This document shows positions 7,929-16,807 of a stretch of 64,000 bases of DNA, one piece after another (within the stretch, counting starts at the first letter, position 1; every line of letters begins with the position of its first letter). Position numbers and translations under genes: made by a program. Below the pieces are notes generated by a model, which was not told the DNA's origin, did no database searches, and worked only from the letters and a program-made list of their open reading frames with translations. Where the stretch lies: assembly GCF_014205225.1 (NCBI RefSeq), contig NZ_JACHNB010000001.1, positions 5,995,501 to 6,059,500 of the forward strand. The letters are read 5' to 3'. Origin of the DNA: Actinoplanes octamycinicus. Lineage in GTDB: Bacteria; Actinomycetota; Actinomycetes; Mycobacteriales; Micromonosporaceae.

Positions 7929-9347
7929 TCAGGACCGCTTCCGGCGCAAGCGGCTCGGCAGCGCGACGGCGGGCGGGATCTCGTTCACCCACTTCACGGC
8001 CGGCGCGGCGGGCGTGGCGGCGAGCATCGCGCGGGCCGGCCCGACCGCGGCGGCGGTCCGGGTGACCACCACCGCCGGACCGGTCCCCACCTGCCGCAGG
8101 AAGGTGCGGGCGGTGCGGCCGGCGGCACCGCGTCCACCGGAGTGGCTGAGCTGCTCCTCCAGGCGGGCCGGCAGCCGGATCAGCCGCGGCCGGTCGGTGT
8201 CGCTGCCCAGCCGCCACTTGTCCTCGTCCAGGCGCTGCCGGATCTCGGCGGCCAGGATCTCCGGGTCGCCCAGGTGCCTGCGGGCCGGCCGGGACAGCAG
8301 CGGGGTCTCGGCCAGCCGCACCACGTCCGGGTCGGCGGTGCTGCTGCCGGCCTCCAGCATCAGCCAGAGCAGCCGGGGCAGGTTGCGCATCGCCTCGGTG
8401 TCGGCGCTCAGGATGCGCAGGCACGCCGAGACGGTCTCCAGCGGATAGCAGTCCTCGATCAGCTCGACCATGTCGGGGACGATGTCACCGACCGTGATCA
8501 GCGACTCCTTCACCTCGGAGGTGCGCACGAACCAGGCGCGGTGCTCGTACAGCTCCCGCCGCAGCAGGTCGGTCAGGGCGTCCCAACCGGCTGACTGCGG
8601 CAGGTCCGGCTCGCCGACCGTGACGTCGTTGAGCCGCAGGCGGACCCGGCCCGGCGGCAGCTCGGCGAACTGCAGCCGGACGTCCGGGAACTCCAGGCCG
8701 GTGCGCCGGAACAGGTCCTGGCGCAGCGGGGTCAGATCGGCGCCGGCCGCGGTCAGTTCCCGGGCGGTGGCGGCCGAGGCGTGCACGACGATCTCCCTCG
8801 GCGCCAGCGCGTCGACGAGACGTTCGCCGAGCGTGGCGGCGTTCTCCTCGGGCGTGCTGCGGGCGATCAGCCGGCGCAGCTCACCCGCGTTCAACCGGAT
8901 CCCGTTGTCCAGGCCGTAGCAGAGCGCGTCGCGGGCGACCTGCCGGCTGCACGTCCCGATCGACACCATGTCGGTCACCAGGGCGAGCGCGCGCCCGGGG
9001 TCGATCAGCGCGGACAACGCGCGACTGATCGACCGGTTCACCGCCTGCACGACGGCGTCGGCCCGGTCCGGCGCGTCCGGGTCCGGCCCGGCCGGCAGGC
9101 CCACCGCGACCGGCCGGTCCAGGATGTCCAGCTCCGGGCGGTCCAGCGCGGGATCGGTGTGCACCCGCACCTCGATGTCCTGGTTGAGGCCGAGTTCGTC
9201 GCTGTAGCCGGCCAGCAGCTTGCGGATCCGGCGGACCAGCCCGCCGGACGCCGCCGGCGCGTGCAGCGTCGCGGTGATCCGCTGGCGGGCGGGCATCCGC
9301 GGGTCCGGGCGCACGGCGCCGAAACCGGGAAGCATGCGGTCGCTCAT
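7929..9347 (-). CDS. Soluble protein with FlhA cytoplasmic-domain-like (FHIPEP) C-terminus
   Basis: 472 residues, no membrane helix. The first 170 residues are unassigned. From about 175 to 465 the order of elements follows the cytoplasmic part of FlhA/SctV. A segment with TPLRQDLFRRTGLEFPDVRL matches 'RRQLALELGIVVPPIRI'. RRELYEHRAWFVR is followed by VPDMVELIEDCYPLETVSAC and MRNLPRLLWLMLEAG, matching 'VEELVP..LSL..vq.vLq.LL.E.VSIRnLp.ILEal'. PRLIRLPARLEEQL comes next, and near 453 KWVNEIPPAVAL matches the 'LSYNEIPP.V' end. The eight FlhA transmembrane helices are absent. FlhA's cytoplasmic ring receives export substrates and chaperones, so a docking role is plausible. It starts 10 bases after the TPR gene. 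Homology was judged by eye. Confidence 0.7.
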   Translation of the reverse strand: MSDRMLPGFGAVRPDPRMPARQRITATLHAPAASGGLVRRIRKLLAGYSDELGLNQDIEVRVHTDPALDRPELDILDRPVAVGLPAGPDPDAPDRADAVVQAVNRSISRALSALIDPGRALALVTDMVSIGTCSRQVARDALCYGLDNGIRLNAGELRRLIARSTPEENAATLGERLVDALAPREIVVHASAATARELTAAGADLTPLRQDLFRRTGLEFPDVRLQFAELPPGRVRLRLNDVTVGEPDLPQSAGWDALTDLLRRELYEHRAWFVRTSEVKESLITVGDIVPDMVELIEDCYPLETVSACLRILSADTEAMRNLPRLLWLMLEAGSSTADPDVVRLAETPLLSRPARRHLGDPEILAAEIRQRLDEDKWRLGSDTDRPRLIRLPARLEEQLSHSGGRGAAGRTARTFLRQVGTGPAVVVTRTAAAVGPARAMLAATPAAPAVKWVNEIPPAVALPSRLRRKRS

Positions 9348-9357
9348 CGCGGTCTCC

Positions 9358-12300
9358 TCACTCGTCGCCGGCCAGCACGGTGACCTCCCGGCGGGTGCCG
9401 GCCATCAGCCGCCAGACGTGCGGCCGCAGCACGCCGTCGTCGACCAGCACCCGGACGGGTCCGTCCGCTTCGGCGCGGCGCGCGTCGTGCCAGCTCGCCA
9501 GGTCGGCGACGAGCGCCTCGGCGTCGGCCCGGCGCAGCTGCCAGACCGACGGGTCCCGCGGGTTCAGCCCGGCCGCGATCCGTTCCCGCAGGGCCGGGTC
9601 CAGGCTCACGGTGACGGCGGTGGCCGGTCCGGTCTCCAGCGCCGCCCGGCCCAGGCGCCGGCGCACACTCCGGAGGGCGATCAGCGGGTCGGCCGGGCCG
9701 TCCGCCTCGATCTGCTGGAACGCGGTCACGATCAGTTGCCGGTCGGTGATCGGGACGCCCTCCCGCAGCAGCAGCCGGAGCAGGCGCACCAGCCGCAGCC
9801 GCAGGCGGGCATCGGCGCGCAGCCCGGCGTACCGCTCGCCGATCGCGGACTCCCAGCCGTCCAGCCAGAGCAGCAGGTCGTCCACTCCGAACACGCGGGC
9901 CAGGCTGGGCCGCAGGGACGTCTCCAGCCGCCCGGCGACCCAGTCGGCGAACGGCGCGCCGGACCGTTCCCGCGGTTCCGGCCGGGCCCGGCCGACGACC
10001 TGCTCGACCACGCAGAACTCGACCGAGCCGGGATCGCGGGGCAGGCCGACCGTGGTCCGGACGGCCGGGACGAGCACGCCGGTCTCCGCCGCGATCCGGT
10101 GCCGGACCTCGTCCAGCCGCGGCGCCAGGTCGTCGGCACGGCCCCGGAAATCCTCACCGAGCCGCACCTCGACCTGGGTCAGCAGCGGGAAGACCGCGGC
10201 ACTGCCGACATCGCGCCGGCGCAGCCGGGCGACCCGCGACAGGTCCAGGCTGCCGGCGATCTCGCCGAGCGACTGCCGGGCCGGGGCGGGCAGGTCGTCG
10301 TCCTCGCGCCGGGACAGCAGCGCGTCGCGGTGTGCCCAGAAGGTGGGTATGTCGCGGGCGAACAGGGTCAGGGCGCCGGTCAGCACGCGCGGCCCGTCCG
10401 GCCTGGTGAGCAGGGCGGCGAGCAGCGGCGCGGCGGCGTCCGGCCCGGCCTGCTCCTGGGTGGCCAGAGCGAGCCGGGCCTGCAGGGCCCCGGACTCCGG
10501 CTGGTCGGCGAGGAACGGCGCGGCCGTCGCCTGCAGGTCCTCCCAGACGTGCCGGGCGGCGGGCAGACCCTCCTTGCGCAGCACCTGGTCGCCGTTCTTG
10601 ATCACTTCCCCCGCGGCGCGGGCGATGCGGAGCGGCGCCTCCGGCGCGACGCCCCGCTCGGCCAGGCCGGCGTAGATCCGGATGGCGTCGCCCAGCTCGC
10701 CGTCGCGTATCCGGACCCGGGCCGTCGCCAGCTGGGCGGCGTCGTCATCCGGCTCGCGTCGCGCGTCCAGCAGCGCGGTGATCCGGCCGTGCGCGGCGGT
10801 CTCGGTGTCCGCGACGATCCGGGCCACCCGGGCGGCGTGCGGGGCGTCACCGACCAGCCGCAGCAGCAGCGGGAACTCGACCGCGGTCAGATAGCGCAGA
10901 TCCAGGACGATCCGCTCGGCGGCGACCGCGCCGGCAAGCAGGTCGCGCGCCCGGGCCAGATCCGCCGGGCCACCCCGGGTGAGCAGGGCCAGTGCCATGT
11001 CGCGGGGGAAGGTGTTGTCGGTGATGGTGCGGCCCATGCCCTCGTACGCCTCGACGGCCTGTTCGGTGCGTCCGCCCAGCCAGGCGGCGTACGCCGGGAA
11101 GTACTGGCTGTTCATCGACGCGCGGCGGTCCCACACCTGGTCGAAGCGGCGCCGGGCCCGCTCCTCGTCGCCGCAGATCAGGTAAGCGGTGCCGAGCAGC
11201 GTGTCGTACATGTTGGGTTTCACCCCGGAGCCCTGCCGGGCCACCACGGCGGCCGCGGCCGGCCGGCCGCGCAGCAGCTCGGCGACAACGTGCGCGTAGA
11301 GCAGGTCGGGGGTGCCGGGACGGAGCAGCTCGTGTTTCTCGATGACGGTGAGTGCCTGCGCGTCCCGGCCGTGGTCGAGCAGCGCCCGGGCGAAGGCGTC
11401 CACGACGAACCCGTCGGCGGCGTCGGCATGGTAGGCCTGGCCGGCCGCGGCCAGCGCGTCGGCCGGATAGCCGGCGTCCCGCAGCAGGGTCGCCACATAG
11501 GCGTAGCCGCGGGCGTACCGGTCGTCGAGCAGCAGCGAGCGTTCCGCCAGGATCAGCGGCGAGGTGGGCGGGTCCGGCAGTTGCTCGGCGATCAGCGCGG
11601 CGGTGACCAGCGACCACGGCGCCACGTCGGCCGTGCCGGACCACTGGAAACCCTCGTTGACGGTGAGCCAGGCCTCCTTCATCACGTCGCCGTCGGCGCC
11701 GCCGTACGGATGGATGCCGGACACGCGCAATGCCTCGGCGTGGTCCCACCAGTATTTCGCCACGCTGCTGTCGAGCTTGTGCGCCGCCTCGAAGCACGCG
11801 ATGGCGCGCTGGTTCTCGCCGGCCGCGGCGAACATCTCGCCGGCCCGGTGCTGGGTGGCGGCCGCCTCGGCGTCCCGCCCCAGATCCTTCAGCAGCCGGG
11901 CCCGATCCCGCAGGGCGGACCGCTCCGGGTGCGAGCCCTCGCCCTTGATCCCGTCCTGCAGAGCACGTTCGAGCAGGTGGAACGCCCACGCCGGATCCTC
12001 CTCGCGCAGCTGGCGGGCGCAGCGCCAGAGCAGATTGGCCGGGATCGGCCGACGCAGCACAGGCTCGGCAACCGCCCGCCCACCGACGGTCACCGCGAGA
12101 TCGTAGTTGTCGTCGGCCTGATACCAGGCGTTCTCCGCCTCGGCGACCAGGCCCAGCCCGATGTAGCCGTCGGGCAGCGCGGGCATCGCCGCGACCAGGT
12201 CTTGGAAGGTCTTCCCGGCGTCGGGGAACTCCCCGCGCGCCAGGGCCAGTTCACCCGGCAGTGAGGCAGCCGCGGCCAGCACGGCCTTGGGCAGCTGCGG

Positions 12301-12945
12301 ATCGGCGGCGTCGGTGGGGAGGAGTTGCGCGGCGGCCTCCGCCGCCTCGACGTCGCGGGTCTGGTAGAGATGGATCCGGGTCAGCAGGACGGCGAGCCGG
12401 ACCACCGTGGTGGCCTCCAGGGAGTCGCGCGTCGGTGGCTCGAACAGGGCGTGCAAGGCCCGTGCGGCCGGCCACAGATCGCCGCTGGCGGCCGCGGTCG
12501 CCACCGTGCCCAGCCGGTCGGCGAACTCGTACCGCCCGCCGTCGGGTGGCTTGATCGCGAGCACCTTGGCGCACAGGTCGAAGCGCTCGGCGGCGAACGC
12601 CTTCACCCAGGTGCGCAACCAGAGCCGCTCGTGCTCGGCGCCGCTGAGCCGGTTGAGCTCCCGCCGCCGTCGCTGCCACCAGGTGGAGCCCAGCGGCTCG
12701 GCGGTGGCCTGTTCCTCCTCGGCGCGGCTCGCCCGGGCGTGCAGGTCGGCGAGCACCCGGTCGACGGTCTGCAGCTCGCCGCGCAGCGTTTCGACGGCGG
12801 CCAGCAACGCGGCCGGTCCGTCGGTCCGGGGAAGAGCCAGTGCTTCGGCGTACGCCCGGGTGGGCTCGGCCGATGTCAGCGCGGTGAGCGCGGCGACAGC
12901 CTCGTCGACCGCCTGGGCCACCTCGGACTCTGTGGTGCCGGCCAT
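9358..12945 (-). CDS. Large TPR protein with FlhA cytoplasmic-domain-like C-terminus
   Basis: 1,195 residues. Residues 1-110 are helical and charged. About 110-870 is a long alpha-solenoid with many TPR-like pairs (for example AERFDLCAKVLAIKPPDGG, LAERSLLLDDRYARGYAYVA, AYLICGDEERARRRFDQVW). From about 915 to the end the protein again follows FlhA_C: FPLLTQVEVRLGEDF, then DEVRHRIAAETGVLVPAVRT, RLLRLLLREGVPITDRQLI (compare 'vLqnLLrEgVSIRDLptI'), SVRRRLGRAAL with VTVSLDPALRERI (compare 'vrqaLgrqi.. itLdPelE'), and finally VRVLVDDGVLRPHVWRLM. TPR solenoids bind partner proteins, so this is likely the scaffold linking the CHAT proteases to other members. It starts four bases after the CHAT gene stop, at ATG 12945. 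Confidence 0.75.
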   Translation of the reverse strand: MAGTTESEVAQAVDEAVAALTALTSAEPTRAYAEALALPRTDGPAALLAAVETLRGELQTVDRVLADLHARASRAEEEQATAEPLGSTWWQRRRRELNRLSGAEHERLWLRTWVKAFAAERFDLCAKVLAIKPPDGGRYEFADRLGTVATAAASGDLWPAARALHALFEPPTRDSLEATTVVRLAVLLTRIHLYQTRDVEAAEAAAQLLPTDAADPQLPKAVLAAAASLPGELALARGEFPDAGKTFQDLVAAMPALPDGYIGLGLVAEAENAWYQADDNYDLAVTVGGRAVAEPVLRRPIPANLLWRCARQLREEDPAWAFHLLERALQDGIKGEGSHPERSALRDRARLLKDLGRDAEAAATQHRAGEMFAAAGENQRAIACFEAAHKLDSSVAKYWWDHAEALRVSGIHPYGGADGDVMKEAWLTVNEGFQWSGTADVAPWSLVTAALIAEQLPDPPTSPLILAERSLLLDDRYARGYAYVATLLRDAGYPADALAAAGQAYHADAADGFVVDAFARALLDHGRDAQALTVIEKHELLRPGTPDLLYAHVVAELLRGRPAAAAVVARQGSGVKPNMYDTLLGTAYLICGDEERARRRFDQVWDRRASMNSQYFPAYAAWLGGRTEQAVEAYEGMGRTITDNTFPRDMALALLTRGGPADLARARDLLAGAVAAERIVLDLRYLTAVEFPLLLRLVGDAPHAARVARIVADTETAAHGRITALLDARREPDDDAAQLATARVRIRDGELGDAIRIYAGLAERGVAPEAPLRIARAAGEVIKNGDQVLRKEGLPAARHVWEDLQATAAPFLADQPESGALQARLALATQEQAGPDAAAPLLAALLTRPDGPRVLTGALTLFARDIPTFWAHRDALLSRREDDDLPAPARQSLGEIAGSLDLSRVARLRRRDVGSAAVFPLLTQVEVRLGEDFRGRADDLAPRLDEVRHRIAAETGVLVPAVRTTVGLPRDPGSVEFCVVEQVVGRARPEPRERSGAPFADWVAGRLETSLRPSLARVFGVDDLLLWLDGWESAIGERYAGLRADARLRLRLVRLLRLLLREGVPITDRQLIVTAFQQIEADGPADPLIALRSVRRRLGRAALETGPATAVTVSLDPALRERIAAGLNPRDPSVWQLRRADAEALVADLASWHDARRAEADGPVRVLVDDGVLRPHVWRLMAGTRREVTVLAGDE

Positions 12946-12949
12946 GGTG

Positions 12950-14404
12950 TCACCACCTTTCCCGCAGGGCCCGCGAGATCGTCCGGTAGAGGGGCTGGAG
13001 TTCGGGACGCTGGTCGTTACGGGCCCGGAGCCGGAGTGTCTGCCAGGCGGCCGCGAAAGTGGGTGGCCACGATGTCTGCCTGACCCAGACGGTGACCTCC
13101 TGGACGAGTTCGCTCGGCCCGTCCGGGTCGTCCTCCTCGAGCAGCAGGTATCCCTCGATGGTGTCCAGAACCAGCTGTTGCGGCGTCTCCCGGGACGGGG
13201 CGGTGGCGGGTGGTGCGGGCGGCGGAGGCGGGGGAGGCTTCGTCGCCGCGGCCGCCGGTTGGGTGTTGATCAGGCTGCCGTCGAAGCTCTGCATGTACAG
13301 CACCGGCGTGCCGAAGAAGCGTCGCTCCCGATGCTCGGTGAACATCCGCCTGCGAGCGAGCTGCACCGCGTGGCCGATCGGCTTGGCGTCGGCGAGCAGG
13401 CTGTAGAAGTGGGTGAGGAACGGCACCGCCGTCTCCCGCGCCATCGGGTACTGCATGGCCACGACCGCGGCGACGTTCTCCTTGATCAGCGAGGGGGCGA
13501 GGCGTTCGAAGTTCTCGCTGAACGGCTGGGTGTCACCTTTGGTCTGATGACGCTCGCACAGGTGCAGGACCACCAGTTGCGGCACCGTGTCCGGCTCGCC
13601 GGTCAGCGTCGACACGATGCGGTCCGCGTTCAACCAGGTGGTGCCGGTTTCGCTCGCCGGGTCGGGTACCAGCAGGAGGGATCCGGAGGCGGTGGCTCGG
13701 CAGACGCCGACGATGTGCACGATGTCGGCCGGGGTCTTGGACAGGGTGGTGCTGATGAAATCCTCGTCCCAGGCGTTCGCCGTGTACACCTGGAGCCATT
13801 CCGCCTTCTGTCCCAGGGCCGCGGTGAGGTCGGTGAAGACCCCGTTCTCCTTGTCGAATCCGGGCGTGTCCTGCGGGATGGCGTTCACCAGCATCACCCG
13901 CACCAGCGAGCCGTGCCGGACCCGCGTCTCCTGCTCGATCGGCGGGTTCAGGTGCCGGCTCAGGACCAGCTTCGTCTCGGTGGCCAGGAAGTATCCGTCG
14001 GCGTTCAGGTCGTCCGGCATGTGCAACAGTTCCCAGGGCAGGGTGGCGTACCGATCCGCCTCCTCGCCGAAGATGATGTGGACGTCGAGCGTCTCGCCCT
14101 TGGGCACCTCGGCCACCGCGGTCTGCAGCCGTTTGCCGACGTCGTTGCTCAACATCAGCTCGTACAGGTGGCGGCCGAGGACCTCGACGGTGTCCGGCAC
14201 GATTCCCGTGGTGCCGGGCGGCATCGTGCCGTACAGGTATTCGTCGCGCCGCAGCCACGCCTCCAGCGTGGAGATCGTTCTCAGCCGGAGTGGGTCGTTC
14301 GTCAGCGGTACCGGTTCGGTGACCGCTCCGTCGATGACCGGGGTGTCGTACACGGCCCAGATCTCGCCCCGGTCGATGTGGATGCGGAGCTGGTACTGGG
14401 ACAT
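12950..14404 (-). CDS. CHAT-domain protein lacking the catalytic histidine (probable pseudo-protease)
   Basis: 484 residues from ATG 14404, with GAGGAGG upstream and a one-base overlap (TGATG) with the preceding stop. Residues 100-380 form a caspase-like CHAT domain (YATLPWELLHMPDD, then LVVLHLCERHQ with Cys283). The histidine strand normally reads xHxxGHG, but here it is DIVHIVGVC (227-235), with Val234 where the catalytic His should be. Cys283 is kept. A proline-rich linker (388-404) leads to an 80-residue helical domain ending RALRERW. This looks like a regulatory or binding partner of the intact CHAT protease encoded just upstream, comparable to pseudo-caspases. An unusual active site using His230 cannot be excluded. 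Confidence 0.85.
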   Translation of the reverse strand: MSQYQLRIHIDRGEIWAVYDTPVIDGAVTEPVPLTNDPLRLRTISTLEAWLRRDEYLYGTMPPGTTGIVPDTVEVLGRHLYELMLSNDVGKRLQTAVAEVPKGETLDVHIIFGEEADRYATLPWELLHMPDDLNADGYFLATETKLVLSRHLNPPIEQETRVRHGSLVRVMLVNAIPQDTPGFDKENGVFTDLTAALGQKAEWLQVYTANAWDEDFISTTLSKTPADIVHIVGVCRATASGSLLLVPDPASETGTTWLNADRIVSTLTGEPDTVPQLVVLHLCERHQTKGDTQPFSENFERLAPSLIKENVAAVVAMQYPMARETAVPFLTHFYSLLADAKPIGHAVQLARRRMFTEHRERRFFGTPVLYMQSFDGSLINTQPAAAATKPPPPPPPAPPATAPSRETPQQLVLDTIEGYLLLEEDDPDGPSELVQEVTVWVRQTSWPPTFAAAWQTLRLRARNDQRPELQPLYRTISRALRERW

Positions 14405-15489
14405 CACGCCTCCTCGGGGAACAGCCGCTCGGGCCGGCCGTGCAGATAGGTGACCGGGATGCCGAGCAGCCGTGGGTCCGCGCCGGTGCGCCCACCGATG
14501 TGCATCCGGGCGGCCTGGACCGCCCGATCCGGCGGCACCCGGGCGGCCAGCTGCCGGTAGAGCTCGACGCTGAACGCGGTCGCGGTGCTGTTGGTGACGG
14601 CGTACTGCATCGCGATGACACAGTGCAGGCCGGAGCGCAGCAGTTGCGGGGCCAGCCCGGCGAAGCTCTCGGTGAAGTCGGCGCGGGCGCCGTCGCACGA
14701 GTGCAGCACCAGCATCCGGGGGACCCGGGACAGCCGGCGCATGTGCTCGGCCAGCTCCCGGTCGCTGACCCAGTCCACGTCGCCGTAGCTGTCGACCAGG
14801 GCCAGCCGGCCCTCGGCCTGCTCCTGCCGGAACTCGCCGTGGCCCATGTAGTGCACCACGTGCGGCTGCCGCTCCTCGATCGCGCGGAACAGCTGGTCCA
14901 CGCCCGGGTCGTGGAGCGTCTCCAGGACGGCGAAACCGTGCTGCTCGGTCGCCCGTACCGCCTCCTCCACGTCGTCGAAGACGACGTCCTTGAGCTGAGA
15001 GGTCTTCGGCCGGGACACCACGATCTGGATCCGCGGCCGGTCGACCGGCGTGAGGTCGGCGCGCGTGGCCGCCCGGCGCAGGTACCGGGACAGCACGAGC
15101 CGGCTGTCGGTGGCCAGGTAGTAGCCGTCGTTGCCGGGACGGTGCAGGTACTCCCAGGGAACCGCGGCGAGCCGGGCGAACGGCGGATCGGGCGGGAAGA
15201 TCAGCGCGACCCGGGCCGGGTGCGGCAGACCGGGCAGGCGGTTCTCCACCCACGACCACATGGTTCCGGGGAACAGGTAGCGGTGCAGGAGGCTGCCGAA
15301 GGCGCGCAGGTCGCGGTCCTGCCAGACGTGGTCGCGCCGGGCGATCCAGCGTTCGAAGAGTTTGATCAGCTCGGCGTCCGGTCCGGTGAACGGGGACAAC
15401 CTCTCCCGCTGGCGCCGGTTGTCCGCCGGGGTGGTGGCGGTGATCGTCCCGTCGGCGCGGACCTCGATCGCCAGTTCCTGCTCCTCCAT
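14404..15489 (-). CDS. CHAT-domain cysteine protease (caspase-like)
   Basis: 361 residues from ATG 15489; AGGAGG ends five bases upstream, so an in-frame start 19 codons earlier is rejected. The N-terminal part has the PWEYLHRPGNDGYYLATDS element typical of CHAT proteins. The catalytic pair is intact: His217 in HVVHYMGHGEF and Cys265 in MLVLHSCDGAR. CHAT proteases of this clan cleave protein substrates after activation by sensor domains, for example in gasdermin-type and TPR-CHAT immune systems. There is no transmembrane segment or attached sensor, so activation probably comes from the neighbouring TPR/FlhA-like proteins. It begins 28 bases after the MBL gene. Confidence 0.9.
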   Translation of the reverse strand: MEEQELAIEVRADGTITATTPADNRRQRERLSPFTGPDAELIKLFERWIARRDHVWQDRDLRAFGSLLHRYLFPGTMWSWVENRLPGLPHPARVALIFPPDPPFARLAAVPWEYLHRPGNDGYYLATDSRLVLSRYLRRAATRADLTPVDRPRIQIVVSRPKTSQLKDVVFDDVEEAVRATEQHGFAVLETLHDPGVDQLFRAIEERQPHVVHYMGHGEFRQEQAEGRLALVDSYGDVDWVSDRELAEHMRRLSRVPRMLVLHSCDGARADFTESFAGLAPQLLRSGLHCVIAMQYAVTNSTATAFSVELYRQLAARVPPDRAVQAARMHIGGRTGADPRLLGIPVTYLHGRPERLFPEEA

Positions 15490-15517
15490 GTGGTCCTCCT
15501 GGCCACCGGCCGGCCGG

Positions 15518-16624
15518 TCACAGGGCCACGGTGAGGCCGGCGCCACCGGCGGGTGGGCGCCGCACCGTGTACGTGAAGTCCGGGTTCGTCGTCGAGTCGT
15601 CGTCCCAGACGTCGCCGGGATCCGGATAGTTGAAGACCAGTTCGGCGCCGGGCGGCGCGTACCGGATGATCGTGGCCACCGCGCTGCGGTGCGGATGCCC
15701 GTGGTAGCTGCCGTCGGTGGAGATCAGGTACTGCCGGGCCGGGATGAGCCGGACCAGGTCGGCGCTGATGTTCTTGGCGCTGCCGTGGTGCGGCACCTTC
15801 AGCACGTCGACCGGCAGCCGCTCGGCGCCGGTCGCGGCGAGCTGGGCGCGCACCCCGGCGGCCAGCTGAGCCGGGGTGATGTCCGCGGTGAGCAGCGCGG
15901 TGTGCCCGCCGAACTCCAGCAGCAGCACGATGCTGGACGCGTTCGCGGCGCTCCGGTCGACACCGATCCGGCCGCGGGCCAGCTCATCGATGTCGAGTCG
16001 GCCCTCGGCGCCGAGGTAGGCGTCGGCCGGCTTCAGCTCCGGCCGGTTGCGCAGCTTCACGAGCGCCGCCTCCACCGAGCCGGCCGCCAAGCCGGCGTCC
16101 CGGCAGGCCCGCTCCCACTCGTCGCGCAGCGACAGCAGCGCGGTCGTGGTCGGCGCCAGCACGCTCACCCGCAACCCGCCGGGCAGCTCCCGGACCGGCG
16201 GCGGGCCGTCGGCCGGGCGGCAGACGGCGTGGCCGCCGAAGCGCGCGTTCCAGCTCAGACCCCGCTGCTTGATCAGGGCGCCGAGGATCTCGCCCTGGAC
16301 CGCGCCGAGCTCGTCGGTCAGCTGGCGGTAGCCGTTGTACCAGACCTCGTCGACGCCCAGCGCCACCGCGGCGTCGTTGACCGCCAGGATCACGCCCTCG
16401 ACGTGGTCGCCGTCGACGTGGCTGAGGACCAGCAGGTCGAGCCGCTGCCCGGCCCGGGCCAACTCGGCCAGCCGCCGGGAGACCGCGTCGTACCCGATGG
16501 CCGGCCCGCCGTCGACCAGCAGCCAGTGTGTCCGGTCGTCCTCGCCCGGCCAGGAGACCAGGACGGCGTCCCCGTGCCGGGCGGGGAGCATCTCGATCCG
16601 CAGCGGCGCCTCATGGCTCGTCAT
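15518..16624 (-). CDS. ComEC/Rec2-type MBL-fold metallohydrolase (stand-alone)
   Basis: 368 residues from ATG 16624. Metal-binding motifs are LLVLSHVDGDHVEG (HxDxDH, about 70-83), the Asp of ALLTADITPAQL, and KVPHHGSAKN near 290. The protein is the soluble beta-lactamase-fold part without the ComEC membrane channel. Relatives are predicted nucleases or phosphodiesterases, and similar stand-alone MBL proteins occur with CHAT or trypsin-like proteases in conflict operons. It is the first gene of the six-gene operon, so its promoter should lie in 16,625-16,807. Substrate unknown. Confidence 0.85.
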   Translation of the reverse strand: MTSHEAPLRIEMLPARHGDAVLVSWPGEDDRTHWLLVDGGPAIGYDAVSRRLAELARAGQRLDLLVLSHVDGDHVEGVILAVNDAAVALGVDEVWYNGYRQLTDELGAVQGEILGALIKQRGLSWNARFGGHAVCRPADGPPPVRELPGGLRVSVLAPTTTALLSLRDEWERACRDAGLAAGSVEAALVKLRNRPELKPADAYLGAEGRLDIDELARGRIGVDRSAANASSIVLLLEFGGHTALLTADITPAQLAAGVRAQLAATGAERLPVDVLKVPHHGSAKNISADLVRLIPARQYLISTDGSYHGHPHRSAVATIIRYAPPGAELVFNYPDPGDVWDDDSTTNPDFTYTVRRPPAGGAGLTVAL

Positions 16625-16807
16625 GTGCGCAGCGTGCGCCCGCCGCTCCGGCGCGGTCAGTCGGGTTCCGTCTCCGGGTCCGGCATTTCCAGATGGCGGG
16701 CAAACCACCGGACGCGGTCACACCGCCCGGCAAGATCGCTGGGATCGCCGTGAGCAGCGGAGATGTCGTAGAGTGCGGGTCCATCCCGAGGCAGCAGGAG
16801 AGCGCGC

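Noticed and set aside
9220..12264. A 1,014-codon open frame on the plus strand
   Set aside because: It is antisense to the TPR/FlhA-like gene, rich in Arg, Gly and Gln without domains; a GC-bias shadow.
7929..12945. A flagellar or type III secretion locus
   Set aside because: Only the soluble FlhA_C-like part is present; no FlhB, FliP, ATPase, rod, hook or flagellin genes are nearby.
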